From contig JACVTC010000001.1 of NCBI GenBank assembly GCA_016946835.1, positions 2,527,501 to 2,591,500 of the forward strand: a stretch of DNA of 64,000 nt, read 5' to 3'. Positions within the stretch are counted from its first letter, which is position 1. Every line of letters starts with the position of its first letter. Positions 24,032 to 44,140 of this stretch are shown here, piece after piece. The notes under the pieces were generated by a model. The model saw only the letters and a program-made list of their open reading frames with translations. It had not been told where the DNA came from and searched no databases. This DNA comes from Neocallimastix lanati (nom. inval.) (Eukaryota > Neocallimastigomycota > Neocallimastigomycetes > Neocallimastigales > Neocallimastigaceae). The translations under genes and the position numbers were made by a program.

Positions 24032-24926
24032 ATCTTTTTTTTATTTTATATTGAAATATGTATTACATTCATATTTATTGTAAAATACTATTAGAGGTTT
24101 AGCCATTTATATTATTCTTTTATTTAACAAACTAATTATTACAAATTAATTAACTTTATTAAATTATGATTAATTAAAGTTAATATTTATATAAAATTAG
24201 ATATAATATATATTACAGTTCATAAAAATACATAAAAGTTATTCTGTTAATTATTCATTTTAACTTTTTTTTTTTTTAGCTATTTTATATTTTTCGAAGA
24301 TTGATTTTTATGTTAATTCAAATTAAATTATTACAAAATTTATATTTTTTTTGAACAATATATATAAAAATATTAATTAGAATAAAAAAATTAATTAATA
24401 TATAAATATTATTTACAAATAAATGTTTTATATATATATATATATATTTAATTTCATTATTTTTGTTAATTAATTACATATATAATATAAATTATTAATA
24501 TTAAATTTGAAATTTGATATTTTTTACTTTTTATTTATTATAATAAATTATCTTTAATTTATCTTTTTTTTTTTTTTTTTTTTGTTTCTTCTCTGTTTTA
24601 TTTTAAACATATTATTTTAAAGTTAAATAACTTTTTCTCCAAGTATTTTATGTTTTTAAAGTTTTTTTTTATTCAGTTTTTCTTTTTTGCTCATAAATAA
24701 ATAATAATTATTAATAATAATGAGTATAATTATATAAAATATAACAATTCATATAAATCACAAATAATATATTATATTCTAAAGAAATAATTCAAACAAG
24801 ATAATTATTACAATTACAAATTATAAAATTAAAAAAAAAAAAAAAAATAAAAAAAAAAAAAATAATAAGAACAAATTCCAATTTTAATATTACCACTAAA
24901 TATATTTCTAATTGTTTAATTAAAAA

Positions 24927-24962
<36 letters not shown>

Positions 24963-24994
24963 TTAGAAGAATAAAAAAATTTTTAAAAATAAAA
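22857..24994. other. AT-rich DNA upstream of the kinesin-like gene
   Basis: Poly-A (22857-22880), poly-T (23531-23568, 24575-24593), (TA)n (24001-24028) and an (AAT)n stretch just before the start (24927-24960). A 97-codon open frame at 23621-23914 is almost only Phe/Ile/Tyr/Leu/Asn/Lys and is taken as compositional. Confidence 0.6.
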
Positions 24995-32559
<7,565 letters not shown>

Positions 32560-33036
32560 ATATATTAAATTAAAATATTTATTTTTTTTTTAAAAAAAAT
32601 TTTTTTTAATACATTTAAGCAATTATAGCAATATTTAACAATTTGAAAGTTTTTTTTTTTTTTTTTTTTTTTTTTTATTATACAATATATATTTTATTTA
32701 TAATTTTATATATTATAAATAAATTTTATAAAATTTAAATTTTTTTTGACTAATAATTTATCTATCTATCAATCTATATATATATATATATATATCAATA
32801 TCCATTTATATATTGATAACTTAATTTTTAAAAATTTATTAAATTTTATAATTTTATTAACAAAACCATATATAAATATCAAAATTCTAATTTTATTAAA
32901 AATAAAATTTATTTAATAAATATAAATATTTTTAAAAAATATATAATTATATTTCAATTAAATCAATTATATATATATATATTTTTATTATATATTAAAT
33001 AAAATTTATACTTTATAAATATTATATATTATTTAT
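32560..33036. other. Convergent 3' intergenic region
   Basis: About 480 bp of AT-only sequence between the stop codons of two convergent genes, with a poly-T run (32650-32676) and (TA)n runs. Both transcripts must end here. Confidence 0.7.
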
Positions 33037-36000
33037 TTAACTACTAGAGTTACTTGAACTACTGCTTTCACTGTTATCGCTAGTTTTACTGTGAACTGTT
33101 TTGTATAATTTGTTTGTTAATTTCACAATTTTTTTCCATTTTCCATCATCTAATTTAAATCTTTTTTCATCATTACTAATATAACTGAAATCACGACTTC
33201 TTTTTCTTATTTGATTATCAACATCATTTGTATTGACATTCTTTTTCTCTATTTTTTCATACTTATATTGCTCTGACTTTTCATACATCATTATTTTATT
33301 TTGTATGTTATTATTATTATTATTATTAATATTAGCATTTGAATTAGAATATCTATTAATATTTTTGTTATTATCGTCGTTTGATTCTTTATTCTGTTTC
33401 CTATTATTTGAATTGCCCTCATTTTTTATTATACCATCTAAGTTAGAATCTCTATCTTGCAATAATCTTTGATAGTTATTTAATTTCTTTTTATCTCCTG
33501 AATTTGAGATTTTATTATTCAATTCTTCTACATTCATTTGATCCATATTACTATCTAAATTATATTTATCATATAATTCATTATTTTCATTTTTATTTTT
33601 CATATCATTTACATTTAATCTAGATTCTTCATCCTGTAACATTTTTTGATAGTCATTTATCTTCTTTTTAACTTCAGAATTTGAATTTTTATTATTTATT
33701 TGAATAATTTTCCTTTGAATCATTATACTTTCAGAATCATACCTATCATTTAAATCATTATTATCATTATTACTTTTCATACCATTTAATTTAGTATTTT
33801 CATTTTGTAATAATTTTTGATACTCATTAATCTTCTTTTTAACTTCAGAATCTGTATTTTCTTTATTTAATTCATCCAATTTCTTTTGATTTGTATTATA
33901 ATCTAAATCATTTCTATCATATATATCATTGTTACTCTTTTTCATGTCATTTAATTTAGCATCGTTATCTTCTAATAATTTTTGGTAGTCATTTATCTTC
34001 TTTTTAACTTCTGAATCACCACTTTCATTATTTATTTCATTTAATTTCCTCTGATTCATATTATTATCTGGATATATATTATTATAATTATTATTATGAT
34101 TATTATTATGATTATTATTCAAGTTATTTAATTTAGAATCTTTATCTTCTAATAATTTTTGATAGTCATTTATCTTCTTTTCAACCTCAGGATCAGCTTT
34201 TTCTTTTTTTAATTCAATAATTTTCTTTTGAATCATTATTCTTTCAGAATTATATTTATCATATAAATCATTATTATTGTTATTTTTCATATCATTTAAT
34301 TTAGAATCTTTATCTTTTAATAATTTTTGGTAGTTATTTATCTTCTTTTCACTTTCATAATTTTCATTATCATTATTCATATCATCAATTTTCATTTGAT
34401 CCATATAATTGTCTGAGTCATTTCTATCATACATATTATTATTATTATTATTATTCTTTATCAAGGTATTTAATTTAGAATCTTTATCTTCTAATAATTT
34501 TTGATAGTCATTTATCTTCTTTTCAACCTCAGGATCAGCTTTTTCTTTTTTTAATGCAATAATTTTCTTTTGAATCATTATTCTTTCAGAATTATATTGG
34601 TCATATAAATCATTATTATTGTTATTGTTCATGTCATTTAATTTAGAATCTTTATCTTCTAATAATTTTTGGTACTCATTTATCTTCTTTTCAACCTCAG
34701 GATCAGCTTTTTCTTTTTTTAATGCAATAATTTTCTTTTGAATCATTATTCTTTCAGAATTATATTGGTCATATAAATCATTATTATTGTTATTTTTCAT
34801 GTCATTTAATTTAGAATCTTTATCTTCTAATAATTTTTGGTATTCATTTATCTTCTTTTCAACCTCAGGATCAGCTTTTTCTTTTTTTAATGCAATAATT
34901 TTCTTTTGAATCATTATTCTTTCAGAATTATATTGGTCATATAAATCATTATTATTGTTATTGTTCATGTCATTTAATTTAGAATCTTTATCTTCTAATA
35001 ATTTTTGGTACTCATTTATCTTCTTTTCAACCTCAGGATCAGCTTTTTCTTTTTTTAATGCAATAATTTTCTTTTGAATCATTATTCTTTCAGAATTATA
35101 TTGGTCATATAAATCATTATTATTGTTATTTTTCATGTCATTTAATTTAGAATCTTTATCTTCTAATAATTTTTGGTATTCATTTATCTTCTTTTCAACC
35201 TCAGGATCAGCTTTTTCTTTTTTTAATTCAATAATTTTCTTTTGAATCATTATTCTTTCAGAATTATATTGGTCATATAAATCATTACTATTGCTATTTT
35301 TCATGTCATTTAATTTAGAATCTTTATCTTTTAATAATTTTTGATAGTCATTTATCTTCTTTTTATTTCCATAATTTTCATTTCCATAATTTTCATTTTC
35401 ATTATTCATATCATCAATTTTCATTTGATCCATATAATTGTCTGAGCCATTTCTATCATATATATTATTATTATTATTCTTTATCAAGGTATTTAATTTA
35501 GAATCTTTATCTTCTAATAATTTTTGGTATTCATTTATCTTCTTTTCAACCTCAGGATCAGCTTTTTCTTTTTTTAATTCAATAATTTTCTTTTGAATCA
35601 TTATTCTTTCAGAATTATATTTATCATATAAATCATTAATATTGTTATTTTTCATGTCATTTAATTTAGAATCTTTATCTTTTAATAATTTTTGGTAGTT
35701 ATTTATCTTCTTCTCATTTTCATAATTTTCATTTCCATAATTTTCATTATCATTATTCATATCATCAATTTTCATTTGATCCATATAATTGTCTGAGTCA
35801 TTTCTATCATACATATTATTATTATTATTATTATTTATCAAGTTATTTAATTTAGAATCTTTATCTTTTAATAATTTTTGGTATTCATTTATCTTCTTTT
35901 CAACCTCAGGATCAGCTTTTTCTTTTTTTAATGCAATAATTTTCTTTTGAATCATTATTCTTTCAGAATTATATTGGTCATATAAATCATTATTATTGTT

Positions 36001-39000
36001 ATTTTTCACGTCATTTAATTTAGAATCTTTATCTTTTAATAATTTTTGATAGCCATTTGTCTTCTTTTCAACCTTTGGATTTATATTTTCATTATTTAAT
36101 TCATCAATTTTCATCTGATCTATATTACTGTATGAATCATTTCCATCATATAAATCATCATTATCACTTTCCATATCATTTAATTTAGAATTTTTACCTT
36201 TTAATAATTTTTGATAGTCATTTAACTTCTTTTTATCTTTAGGAATTTTATCTTCATTATAAATTTCATCAATTTTCTTCTGATTTATATTACTGTCTGA
36301 ATCATTTCTATAATATATATTATTATTATTATTCTTTTTCAATTTACTTAATTTAGAATCTTTATCTTTTAATAATTTTTGGTACTCATTTATCTTCTTT
36401 TCAACCTCAGGATCAGCTTTTTCATTTTTTAATTCAGTAATTTTCTTTTGTATCATTATCCTTTCAGAATTATATTTGTCATATAAATCAATATTATTAT
36501 TGTTATTGTTACTGCTTGTGTCATTTAATTTAGAATCGTTATCTTGTATTAATTTTTCGTAGTCATTTATCTTCTTTTTAACATCAGAATCTGTATTTTT
36601 ATTATATAATTCATCATATTTCTTCTGATTTATATTATCATCTGGAATATATTTGTCATATAAGTCATTATTATTGTTCTTTTTTAAATTATTTACTTTG
36701 TAATCCTTATCTTTAAATAATCTTTGATAGCCATTTATCTTCTTTTCAACCTTTGGATTTATATTTTCATTATTTAATTCATTAATTTTCATCTGATCTA
36801 TATTACTGTATGAATCATTTCTATCATATAAATCATCATTATCATTTTCCATATCATTTAATTTAGAATTTTTACCTTTTAATAATTTTTGATAGTCATT
36901 TAACTTCTTTTTATCTTTGGGAATTTTATCTTCATTATAATTTTCATCAATTCTCATCTGATCTATATTTCTATCGGAATCATTTCTATATGAATCATTT
37001 CTACCATAAATATCATCGTTATTCTTTTTAGGGTTATAAAATTTAGAATCCTTATCTTTTAATAATTTTTGATAGTCATTCGACTTCTTTTTATCTTTAG
37101 AATTTACATATTCATTATTTAACTCTTCAATATTCATTTGATTCATGTTATTATTTGGATCATATCTTTTATATAAATCATTATCCCTCTTTTTCAAATT
37201 GTTTGGTCCAGAATCTTTATTTTGTAATAGTTTTTGGTAATCATTTAACTTCCTTTTAGCTTTTGGGTTTGCATTTTTACTACGTTCTGAATCATATCTA
37301 TCATATAAATAGTTATTATCATTATCATTATCACTTTCCATATCATTTAATTTAGAATTTTTACCTTTTAATAATTTTTGATAGTTATTTAACTTCTTTT
37401 TATCTTTAGAAACTTCATCTTCATTATATATTTCATCAATTTTCATCTGATCTATATTTCTATCGGAATCATTTCTATATGAATCATTTCTATCATACAT
37501 ATCATTATTATTCTTTTTAGGGTTATAAAATTTAGGGCCCTTATCTTTTAATAATTTTTGATAGTCATTCGACTTCTTTTTATCTTTAGAATCTATATCT
37601 TCATTATTTAACTCTTCAATATTCATTTGATTCATATTATTATTTGGATCATATTTTTTATATAAATCATTATCCTTCTTTTTCATATTATTTGGTCCAG
37701 AATCTTTATTTTTTAATAATTTTTGGTAATCATTTAACTTCTTTTTAGATTCTGGATTTGTATTTTTATTATATAATTCATCAAATTTCTTTTGATCTAC
37801 ACTACTTTCTGAATCATATCTATCATATAAATCATTATTATCATTATTATTATTATTATTATTATTATTCATGTTATTTAATTTAGAACTTTTGCTTTTT
37901 AATAATTTTTGGTAGTCATTTAACCTATTTTTAGCTTCTGGATGGGCTTTTTTATTATATACTTCATTAAAATTTTTATGATCCATACTGCTCTCTGAAT
38001 CATATTCATCATACAAGTTATTATCATTATTATTTTTCAAATCATTTAATTTAAAACCTTTACCTTGTAATAACCTTTGGTAGTCCCTCAATTTCTTTTC
38101 AAATTTTGCATTTTTATTATTTAATTCATCAATTTTCTTCAAGTATTCCTTACTTTCAAAATCATATTTATCGTATAAATCTTCATTATCTCTTTTTAGA
38201 TTATCTAATTTCATGTCTTTATCCTTTAATAATTCTTGATAATATTTTAATTTCTTTTCATAGTTGGCACAATCATTATTTAATTTATCAATCTTCTTCT
38301 TATTTTTCATAATATCAGATGTAAATTTATCATATAACTCATCATTATTTTTCTTTAAATCCTTTAATTTATTTTCTTTATTTTGTAGTAAATTTTGAAT
38401 TTCTTTCATTCTGTTCTCATAATTTATACATTCATTATTTAATTCAAAAATTTTTTTCTTATTTTCTAAATTATCAGATTTTAATTTATTACTTAAATTA
38501 TCTTTAATTTGTTTTAAATCATTCAACATTTTTTGAATACTTTGATTCTTTTGTATTAATTCATTTTTACTATTTAATTCAATATTATGTTTGTTATTAA
38601 GATCATCATATTTTTCTTGTAATTCTTTAAGTTTAGTTTGTAATTGATCAATAGTACTATCACGATCCACAAGAATATTCTTGCATTCTTCTATACTATA
38701 TTTGATCTTCTTTATTTCAGTATCATGTTTTTTCATTAAACTATTTATTTCGATCTTATTATCTTCCAGTTTATTTTTATAATGATCAAGTTCCTTATTA
38801 TTATTATTAATAATTTCGTTATTTTTTTCATTACGCTTTTCTAACCTATTCACATAATCTGTTAATTCTTTTATTTGACTCTTTAATTTTTCAATATTAT
38901 CTTTCCATTGATGAATTTCTTTTTTTAATTCTGTGATATTATTATTCCTTGAGCTCAATTCTTTTTCTAATGAAACTATATTCTTATCTTTAAAATTATT

Positions 39001-39492
39001 TAAATTATCTAAGTATTTTATACGATCATTCAATGATATCATGTTTTGATGCATCTGCTTTAAATGCTCTTTAGTAGGCATTTTAGATATTAGATCCTCT
39101 AATAAAAGTAATAATGATCTACGAACAATAATATAATCTTTTGCTTCTTCTTTTAATTTTGATAAAATAGAGAGAAGATCCTCTCTTGTTACTTCACTAG
39201 TATATACATTCGAATACGAAACTGTTAATTTTGACTCTTTTACATTATTTTGTTTAATAATAACTTCTTGGCTAAAATGGGGTTCATTATTTACGTTTAT
39301 TTTTTTTGCCTCGACAAAATGAATCGTTTTTTTATTTATTGGAGAATTAGCTTTTGTATTGGATGGAGTAGTATTACTTTTTAAGTTATCCAATTTTTTA
39401 TCAACATTTTCATTATTATTCAAATTCTTCTTATTATTTAAAACAGAATTCTCAGGAAGAATTCTTTTTATTATAGTTGGGTTAACCGGCAT
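33037..39492 (-). CDS. Large coiled-coil repeat protein, intronless, 2151 residues
   Basis: One open frame with no intron needed. I do not recognise a family. Residues ~1-100 are Asn/Lys-rich. Residues ~105-140 (SEVTREDLLSILSKLKEEAK, DYIIVRRSLLLLLEDLISKM) look folded and helical. About 150-460 has heptad-like Leu/Ile/Asn spacing typical of a coiled coil. From about 460 to 2010 a repeat around YQKLLKDKDSKLND occurs nearly thirty times, alternating with Asn runs and LYDxYxSE. The clearest units are 56 residues (168 bp). The C-terminus is basic (IRKRSRDFSYISNDEKRFKL) and ends in a Ser run. There is no signal peptide or membrane segment. A structural role is an inference only. The nearest gene is the convergent kinesin-like one. 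Confidence 0.85.
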   Translation of the reverse strand: MPVNPTIIKRILPENSVLNNKKNLNNNENVDKKLDNLKSNTTPSNTKANSPINKKTIHFVEAKKINVNNEPHFSQEVIIKQNNVKESKLTVSYSNVYTSEVTREDLLSILSKLKEEAKDYIIVRRSLLLLLEDLISKMPTKEHLKQMHQNMISLNDRIKYLDNLNNFKDKNIVSLEKELSSRNNNITELKKEIHQWKDNIEKLKSQIKELTDYVNRLEKRNEKNNEIINNNNKELDHYKNKLEDNKIEINSLMKKHDTEIKKIKYSIEECKNILVDRDSTIDQLQTKLKELQEKYDDLNNKHNIELNSKNELIQKNQSIQKMLNDLKQIKDNLSNKLKSDNLENKKKIFELNNECINYENRMKEIQNLLQNKENKLKDLKKNNDELYDKFTSDIMKNKKKIDKLNNDCANYEKKLKYYQELLKDKDMKLDNLKRDNEDLYDKYDFESKEYLKKIDELNNKNAKFEKKLRDYQRLLQGKGFKLNDLKNNNDNNLYDEYDSESSMDHKNFNEVYNKKAHPEAKNRLNDYQKLLKSKSSKLNNMNNNNNNNNNDNNDLYDRYDSESSVDQKKFDELYNKNTNPESKKKLNDYQKLLKNKDSGPNNMKKKDNDLYKKYDPNNNMNQMNIEELNNEDIDSKDKKKSNDYQKLLKDKGPKFYNPKKNNNDMYDRNDSYRNDSDRNIDQMKIDEIYNEDEVSKDKKKLNNYQKLLKGKNSKLNDMESDNDNDNNYLYDRYDSERSKNANPKAKRKLNDYQKLLQNKDSGPNNLKKRDNDLYKRYDPNNNMNQMNIEELNNEYVNSKDKKKSNDYQKLLKDKDSKFYNPKKNNDDIYGRNDSYRNDSDRNIDQMRIDENYNEDKIPKDKKKLNDYQKLLKGKNSKLNDMENDNDDLYDRNDSYSNIDQMKINELNNENINPKVEKKINGYQRLFKDKDYKVNNLKKNNNNDLYDKYIPDDNINQKKYDELYNKNTDSDVKKKINDYEKLIQDNDSKLNDTSSNNNNNNIDLYDKYNSERIMIQKKITELKNEKADPEVEKKINEYQKLLKDKDSKLSKLKKNNNNNIYYRNDSDSNINQKKIDEIYNEDKIPKDKKKLNDYQKLLKGKNSKLNDMESDNDDLYDGNDSYSNIDQMKIDELNNENINPKVEKKTNGYQKLLKDKDSKLNDVKNNNNNDLYDQYNSERIMIQKKIIALKKEKADPEVEKKINEYQKLLKDKDSKLNNLINNNNNNNMYDRNDSDNYMDQMKIDDMNNDNENYGNENYENEKKINNYQKLLKDKDSKLNDMKNNNINDLYDKYNSERIMIQKKIIELKKEKADPEVEKKINEYQKLLEDKDSKLNTLIKNNNNNIYDRNGSDNYMDQMKIDDMNNENENYGNENYGNKKKINDYQKLLKDKDSKLNDMKNSNSNDLYDQYNSERIMIQKKIIELKKEKADPEVEKKINEYQKLLEDKDSKLNDMKNNNNNDLYDQYNSERIMIQKKIIALKKEKADPEVEKKINEYQKLLEDKDSKLNDMNNNNNNDLYDQYNSERIMIQKKIIALKKEKADPEVEKKINEYQKLLEDKDSKLNDMKNNNNNDLYDQYNSERIMIQKKIIALKKEKADPEVEKKINEYQKLLEDKDSKLNDMNNNNNNDLYDQYNSERIMIQKKIIALKKEKADPEVEKKINDYQKLLEDKDSKLNTLIKNNNNNNNMYDRNDSDNYMDQMKIDDMNNDNENYESEKKINNYQKLLKDKDSKLNDMKNNNNNDLYDKYNSERIMIQKKIIELKKEKADPEVEKKINDYQKLLEDKDSKLNNLNNNHNNNHNNNYNNIYPDNNMNQRKLNEINNESGDSEVKKKINDYQKLLEDNDAKLNDMKKSNNDIYDRNDLDYNTNQKKLDELNKENTDSEVKKKINEYQKLLQNENTKLNGMKSNNDNNDLNDRYDSESIMIQRKIIQINNKNSNSEVKKKINDYQKMLQDEESRLNVNDMKNKNENNELYDKYNLDSNMDQMNVEELNNKISNSGDKKKLNNYQRLLQDRDSNLDGIIKNEGNSNNRKQNKESNDDNNKNINRYSNSNANINNNNNNNIQNKIMMYEKSEQYKYEKIEKKNVNTNDVDNQIRKRSRDFSYISNDEKRFKLDDGKWKKIVKLTNKLYKTVHSKTSDNSESSSSSNSSS
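34120..35330 (-). repeat. Near-identical 168-bp tandem repeats within the coiled-coil gene
   Basis: Consecutive units of 168 bp (56 codons) differ by only a few bases, for example TGATAG/TGGTAC/TGGTAT and GCAATAA/TCAATAA variants. Outer units are far more diverged, so this central block was recently expanded or homogenised. Confidence 0.9.
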
Positions 39493-41130
39493 GTTTTTAT
39501 ATATATATAAATATATATATAATTATTTATATAAACCAAAATTTATATTTCTTCTATTGTTATCAACAAAATATATTATAAAAATAAGATAATTTTTTTT
39601 TTTTTTTTTAAAAAAAAATTATATTATATGAAATAAATTAGCTTATACAAAATTGTTTTAAAAATTTAATTAAATGAAATAAACATGTATATATATTGAT
39701 AAAAAGTTAAAAATTAAAATAAAAAATAAAAATAAAAATTAAAATAAAAATAATTATTATAATACCATATGTAAAAGTTAAATACATGTATTTTAATTAG
39801 GTTAATATTAGTAAATTTAATATTTTTAGTTCTAAATATTATCATATTTAACTTTAATATATAATTATTCAAGATAAAATAAATTTATTATTATTATTAT
39901 TTAAATAATTAAAGTTTTTATATTACATTATTTTTGGAATAATTAGTAATGAAATTATAGAAAAGGTATCATATGTAGTATTAAATTATATTCCCTAAAA
40001 ATGATATGAGAATTATAATTATTATGTAAGTATATAAAAAATTTATATAAGAATAAAGTTAATTATCACATTTTTATAATTATATTTATTTTTGTTATTT
40101 ATTTTTGTTACTAGGATATAAATAAAATTAAATAAACTTCTAAATATAAAAAATATAAAAAAAAATATATATAAAAATGTGACATAAATTTATTTATTTA
40201 TATTTTATTATATTATTTAAATTATGTTATTACTATCATTTTATAATTAATTTATTATTTTTTTATTATTATTTTATTATTATTTTATTATTATTTTATT
40301 ATTATTTTATTATTATTTTATTATTATTTTATTATTATTTTATTATTATTTTATTATTATTTTATTATTATTTTACTATTATTTTATTATTATTTTATTA
40401 TTATTTTATTATTATTTTATTATTATTTTATTATTATTTTATTATTATTTTATTATTATTTTAATAACATTTTATTATTATTTTATTAATATATTATTAT
40501 TATTATATTATTTCACTAATCTTTCAAAAACAAGAGCAAAAATTAAAATAGTACAAGGTTGTTTTTTTTTTTTTAAAAAAAAAAAATTTTTTTTTTTCAG
40601 TTTAGAAAACTTTTTTATATTGTAAATATTTTTTTTTTATATGATGAATATGCATCAATTCTAATCAATAAAATGGACAATCAATTAAGAAATTGGTGAC
40701 TATCATATATTAAATTATACATTTACATAAATTATTATAAATTAATTTTTAAAAATATAAGAATATAATATAATAATCTTATTCTATTTTTTTTTTTTTT
40801 TTTTTTTTTTTTGTTTTTAAAAAAAATTTATATATTTTTTATTTTGGTTAAAATGTAATAAAAATGAAATAATAGAAAATATTATAATTAAAATAGAAAT
40901 AAAGAAAATTTAATAAAACTTTTAATAAATGAAATTACCAAAAAATTTTAGATTTCATTTATATATTTATAATATTTTTTATTTTCTACTTATATTTTTT
41001 TTTTGTAAATACATTTATCATTTGTTAATTAATTTTAATATAACTAATTAAAATTTATTTTTTATTCTATAATAAAATAATATCATTTATAAAAAAAGAA
41101 AAAAAAAATTATTTCTATCATATTTGATGA
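39493..41130. other. Gene-free AT-rich DNA
   Basis: Upstream of the coiled-coil gene on its 5' side. Contains the 11-bp satellite described separately, poly-T (40791-40812) and no supported gene. Confidence 0.6.
40255..40482. repeat. (TTTTATTATTA)n satellite, 11-bp unit
   Basis: About twenty units of TTTTATTATTA with very few changes (one ACTATTA variant near 40374). Confidence 0.9.
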
Positions 41131-41192
41131 AGTAGAAATGATGATTTTGAATTGAATTATTCAAAAGAATATCAAGAAACTCAAAAAGGTGT

Positions 41193-41225
<33 letters not shown>

Positions 41226-41462
41226 CAGGAAGTATTGAATTAGAACAAAAGGAAGATGAGGAAGATAATGTTTTTTTTATAATTTTAGTCCATATTGAAT
41301 TAAATATACCTTTTTATTTTAAAGAAAATTACTATATATATTATATTGAACAAGAAAATATATCACAAACATTCAATATTCTATCTTTAACAGCTGATTC
41401 ACACAATTTTTTTTAAATATTCAAAGGATAATTATGAAGAAATTCATATTCAATCTCCAATA

Positions 41463-41510
<48 letters not shown>

Positions 41511-41620
41511 TTGACTTTAATGATAAAAAAAAAAAAAAAAAGAAAAAAACTATTCTAATAACATAATTAACAGAATAAGCAACACTAAGTATTTCCAAAA
41601 TGTATAAAGTTTAAATAGAG
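41130..41620 (+). pseudogene. Decayed coding-like fragment with Lys runs
   Basis: In-frame pieces without low-complexity bias surround A-runs: NDDFELNYSKEYQETQKG, then a Lys run, GSIELEQKEDEEDNVFF, YFKENYYIYYIEQENISQTF, and after a frameshift near 41415 YSKDNYEEIHIQSP and a second Lys run. No start codon, splice sites or family were found. A-run slippage may have destroyed it. Confidence 0.35.
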
Positions 41621-41629
41621 TATACGAAG

Positions 41630-42075
41630 ATAAATAGATCCAATTGCTTTCTCAAGTGATGAAAGCTTTTTACTTTACACTCTAATTTGGTGATAGTAAA
41701 CTAAAGTTATTACTCTAATCATTCTTAGAGAAATTAAAAAATAAATAAAACAAAAACATGTAAAATTAATATAGAATGCTATTAAAGTTGTAGATATCGC
41801 TCCTATGAAAGTTTTAGTACAATAAATATTTTTGATAACCTTTTGAATTATTTAAAACATTTTAATATCAAAGTAGCTAAATTAATAGGTGATCTTTTTT
41901 TTTTGAGTTTCAGTAATTAACGAAACAGTAAATCACTGAAATTGAAATAATTATTAACACATCAGAAAAACAAGATATTATTACTCAGGTCCAGTATTTG
42001 AGAATTTACTAGTACGCTTTTTCTAGGAGTGCCTATCCAGTTACTAATTTCCCTTTAATGACAGAAAAGAGATAT
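41630..42075 (+). pseudogene. Decayed coding-like fragment
   Basis: Slightly GC-richer than its surroundings, with short protein-like runs in several frames: IAFSSDESFYFTL, VVDIAPMKVLVQ, and SEKQDIITQVQYLRIY, a TAG, then YAFSRSAYPVTNFPLMTEKR. It may continue the fragment to its left. Family unknown. Confidence 0.35.
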
Positions 42076-43870
42076 AATTTTATAATATATATATATATTT
42101 ATATTAATATATTAGTAATAATAATAATTAAAAAATTGAATATTTTAAGTATATTCATTGGCTATAAAGATTATTCCTTTTTCTTTATTATTAATAAAAT
42201 TTAAACATTGAAAATCAATCATAATATTTAATAGTATATTTCTCTTTGAAAATTTTAATATTTCTTTATTGGCATTTAAGTATCTTCATTTAAAGCTATA
42301 ATTATTTTTATTGACATTTTTATATAATTAATTAGTATATTTATCTTATTTTTGTCTTGTATAAATTCTATAAATAATAATATAATAAACTACAATATCC
42401 AATCATTTTGAAATAATAAATATAGTAAGCCTTTTAATATATAAAATGCTTTAATTATTTATAAAGGTATAAAAATTATAATAAAAAAAAAAAAAAAAAA
42501 AAAAAGTTAAATAATGAGATAATGAGGTAACACTCCCTGTTGAGGATTAGGAACCTCAACAATAAAGGGATGAAATTTTGATAATAAAATATATATGGAA
42601 TAGGAAATAATAGTAAAATAAATATTGCTATATTTATTTTATACTTAATATAATTATGTTTAAAAATATTTATTAGATATTACTATATTTAATAAAATAT
42701 ATTAATATACATAGTAAAGTAATGTAAAATATTAAAAAATAAATAAAAAAAATAATGAGGTAATATGATATATTATATAATTAATAAAATAAAATAAAAT
42801 AAAAATAAATAAAAATAGTTAAAATAAAATCATCAAATCCCTTTTTTTTTTTTTTTTTTACTTATATTAAATAGTTAAGTCAATAAAAGATATAATAATG
42901 ATAATAACTTCTTTCTTTTATACAAAATATTTCTTTTATAAAATTTTTATTCATAATTTTTTAATTTTTATTATAAATTAATAGATATTTTTACTAGTAT
43001 TAGATATATTATTCCAACAAATAAGTTTTTATTTCATTTATTTATGATTTTCTCCAAATTTTTATAAATTTATTTGACCTGAAATCCATAAAAATTTAAT
43101 CTAGATATCCAATAATCTTCTTTAAAATTTATTTAAACATAATGTCAAATTTTAATTATCATGTAAAAATTTTTGAAAAAAAATTAACAAATAAAGAAGT
43201 AAATAAATAAATAAAGAAAACAAGAATAAATAAATATTAATAGAGAAAATAATAATAAATAAATAGATTAATAAATAGATAAATAAATATGTAAATAAAT
43301 AAATAAAATAATTAATTAATTAATTAATTATTATATGTAATTAAGAGAAAATATTCTTTCTCTGAATTTTTTATAATCAAATATTATTATAGGACTTTTT
43401 CATATTTCATATATTTTTTTACGGAATTATGAAGCATTTATTATTAGTAATACAAGATTATAATTTGATATAATATTTAAAATAAATTATCCTAATCATT
43501 ATATAAAAATAAGTAAATTTTTGATTATTATGTATTATACACAAAACAAAATAATTTTAAAGCAAATTAATAAAACGATCTATTTTAATATTTTAAAATG
43601 ATAAAAATAATTATGATATAATAATTATCATTCTAAACAATAACAGTTTTATTGAAAAATTATTAGAATGATTTCAAAGTTTTTTTTTATTTGTTGGACA
43701 TTAATAATATTGGAAAGAATTATTTAAAAAAATATATTTTAAAAACTTATCATATTTATTATTATTATCTTTGAATTAACTCAAAATAATTATAGATAAA
43801 TAATTAATTAAAAGTATTTATATAATAAATAAAAATATATATATTAATTATAATAATTAAATACTAATAT
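42076..43870. other. Gene-free AT-rich DNA
   Basis: No supported gene. One short perfect inverted repeat GTTGAGG...CCTCAAC (42539-42561) inside a GC-richer phrase is the only distinct feature, apart from A and T runs (42483-42505, 42843-42859). Confidence 0.6.
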
Positions 43871-43873
43871 AAT

Positions 43874-44140
43874 AAATAAATAATTGAATAATAAATAAAT
43901 ACTTACATAATAAATAAATAAATAAATATTTGATTAATAAATAAATACTTACATAATAAATAAATAAATATTTGATCAATAAATAAATACTTACATAATA
44001 AATAAATAAATAAATATTTGATTAATAAATAAATACTTACATAATAAATAAATAAATAATTGATTAATAAATAAATACTTATATAATAAATAAATAAATA
44101 CTTAAATAACAAATAAATAATTGAATAGTAAATAAATATT
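43874..44140. repeat. Minisatellite, 42/46-bp units
   Basis: The phrase ACTTACATAA (last copy ACTTATATAA) recurs at 43901, 43947, 43989, 44035 and 44077, so spacing alternates 46 and 42 bp because of an extra or missing AAAT unit. Confidence 0.85.

Noticed and set aside
43874-44140. Possible CRISPR-like array of evenly spaced words
   Set aside because: The intervening sequence is the same AAAT simple repeat each time, not unique spacers, in a eukaryotic context.
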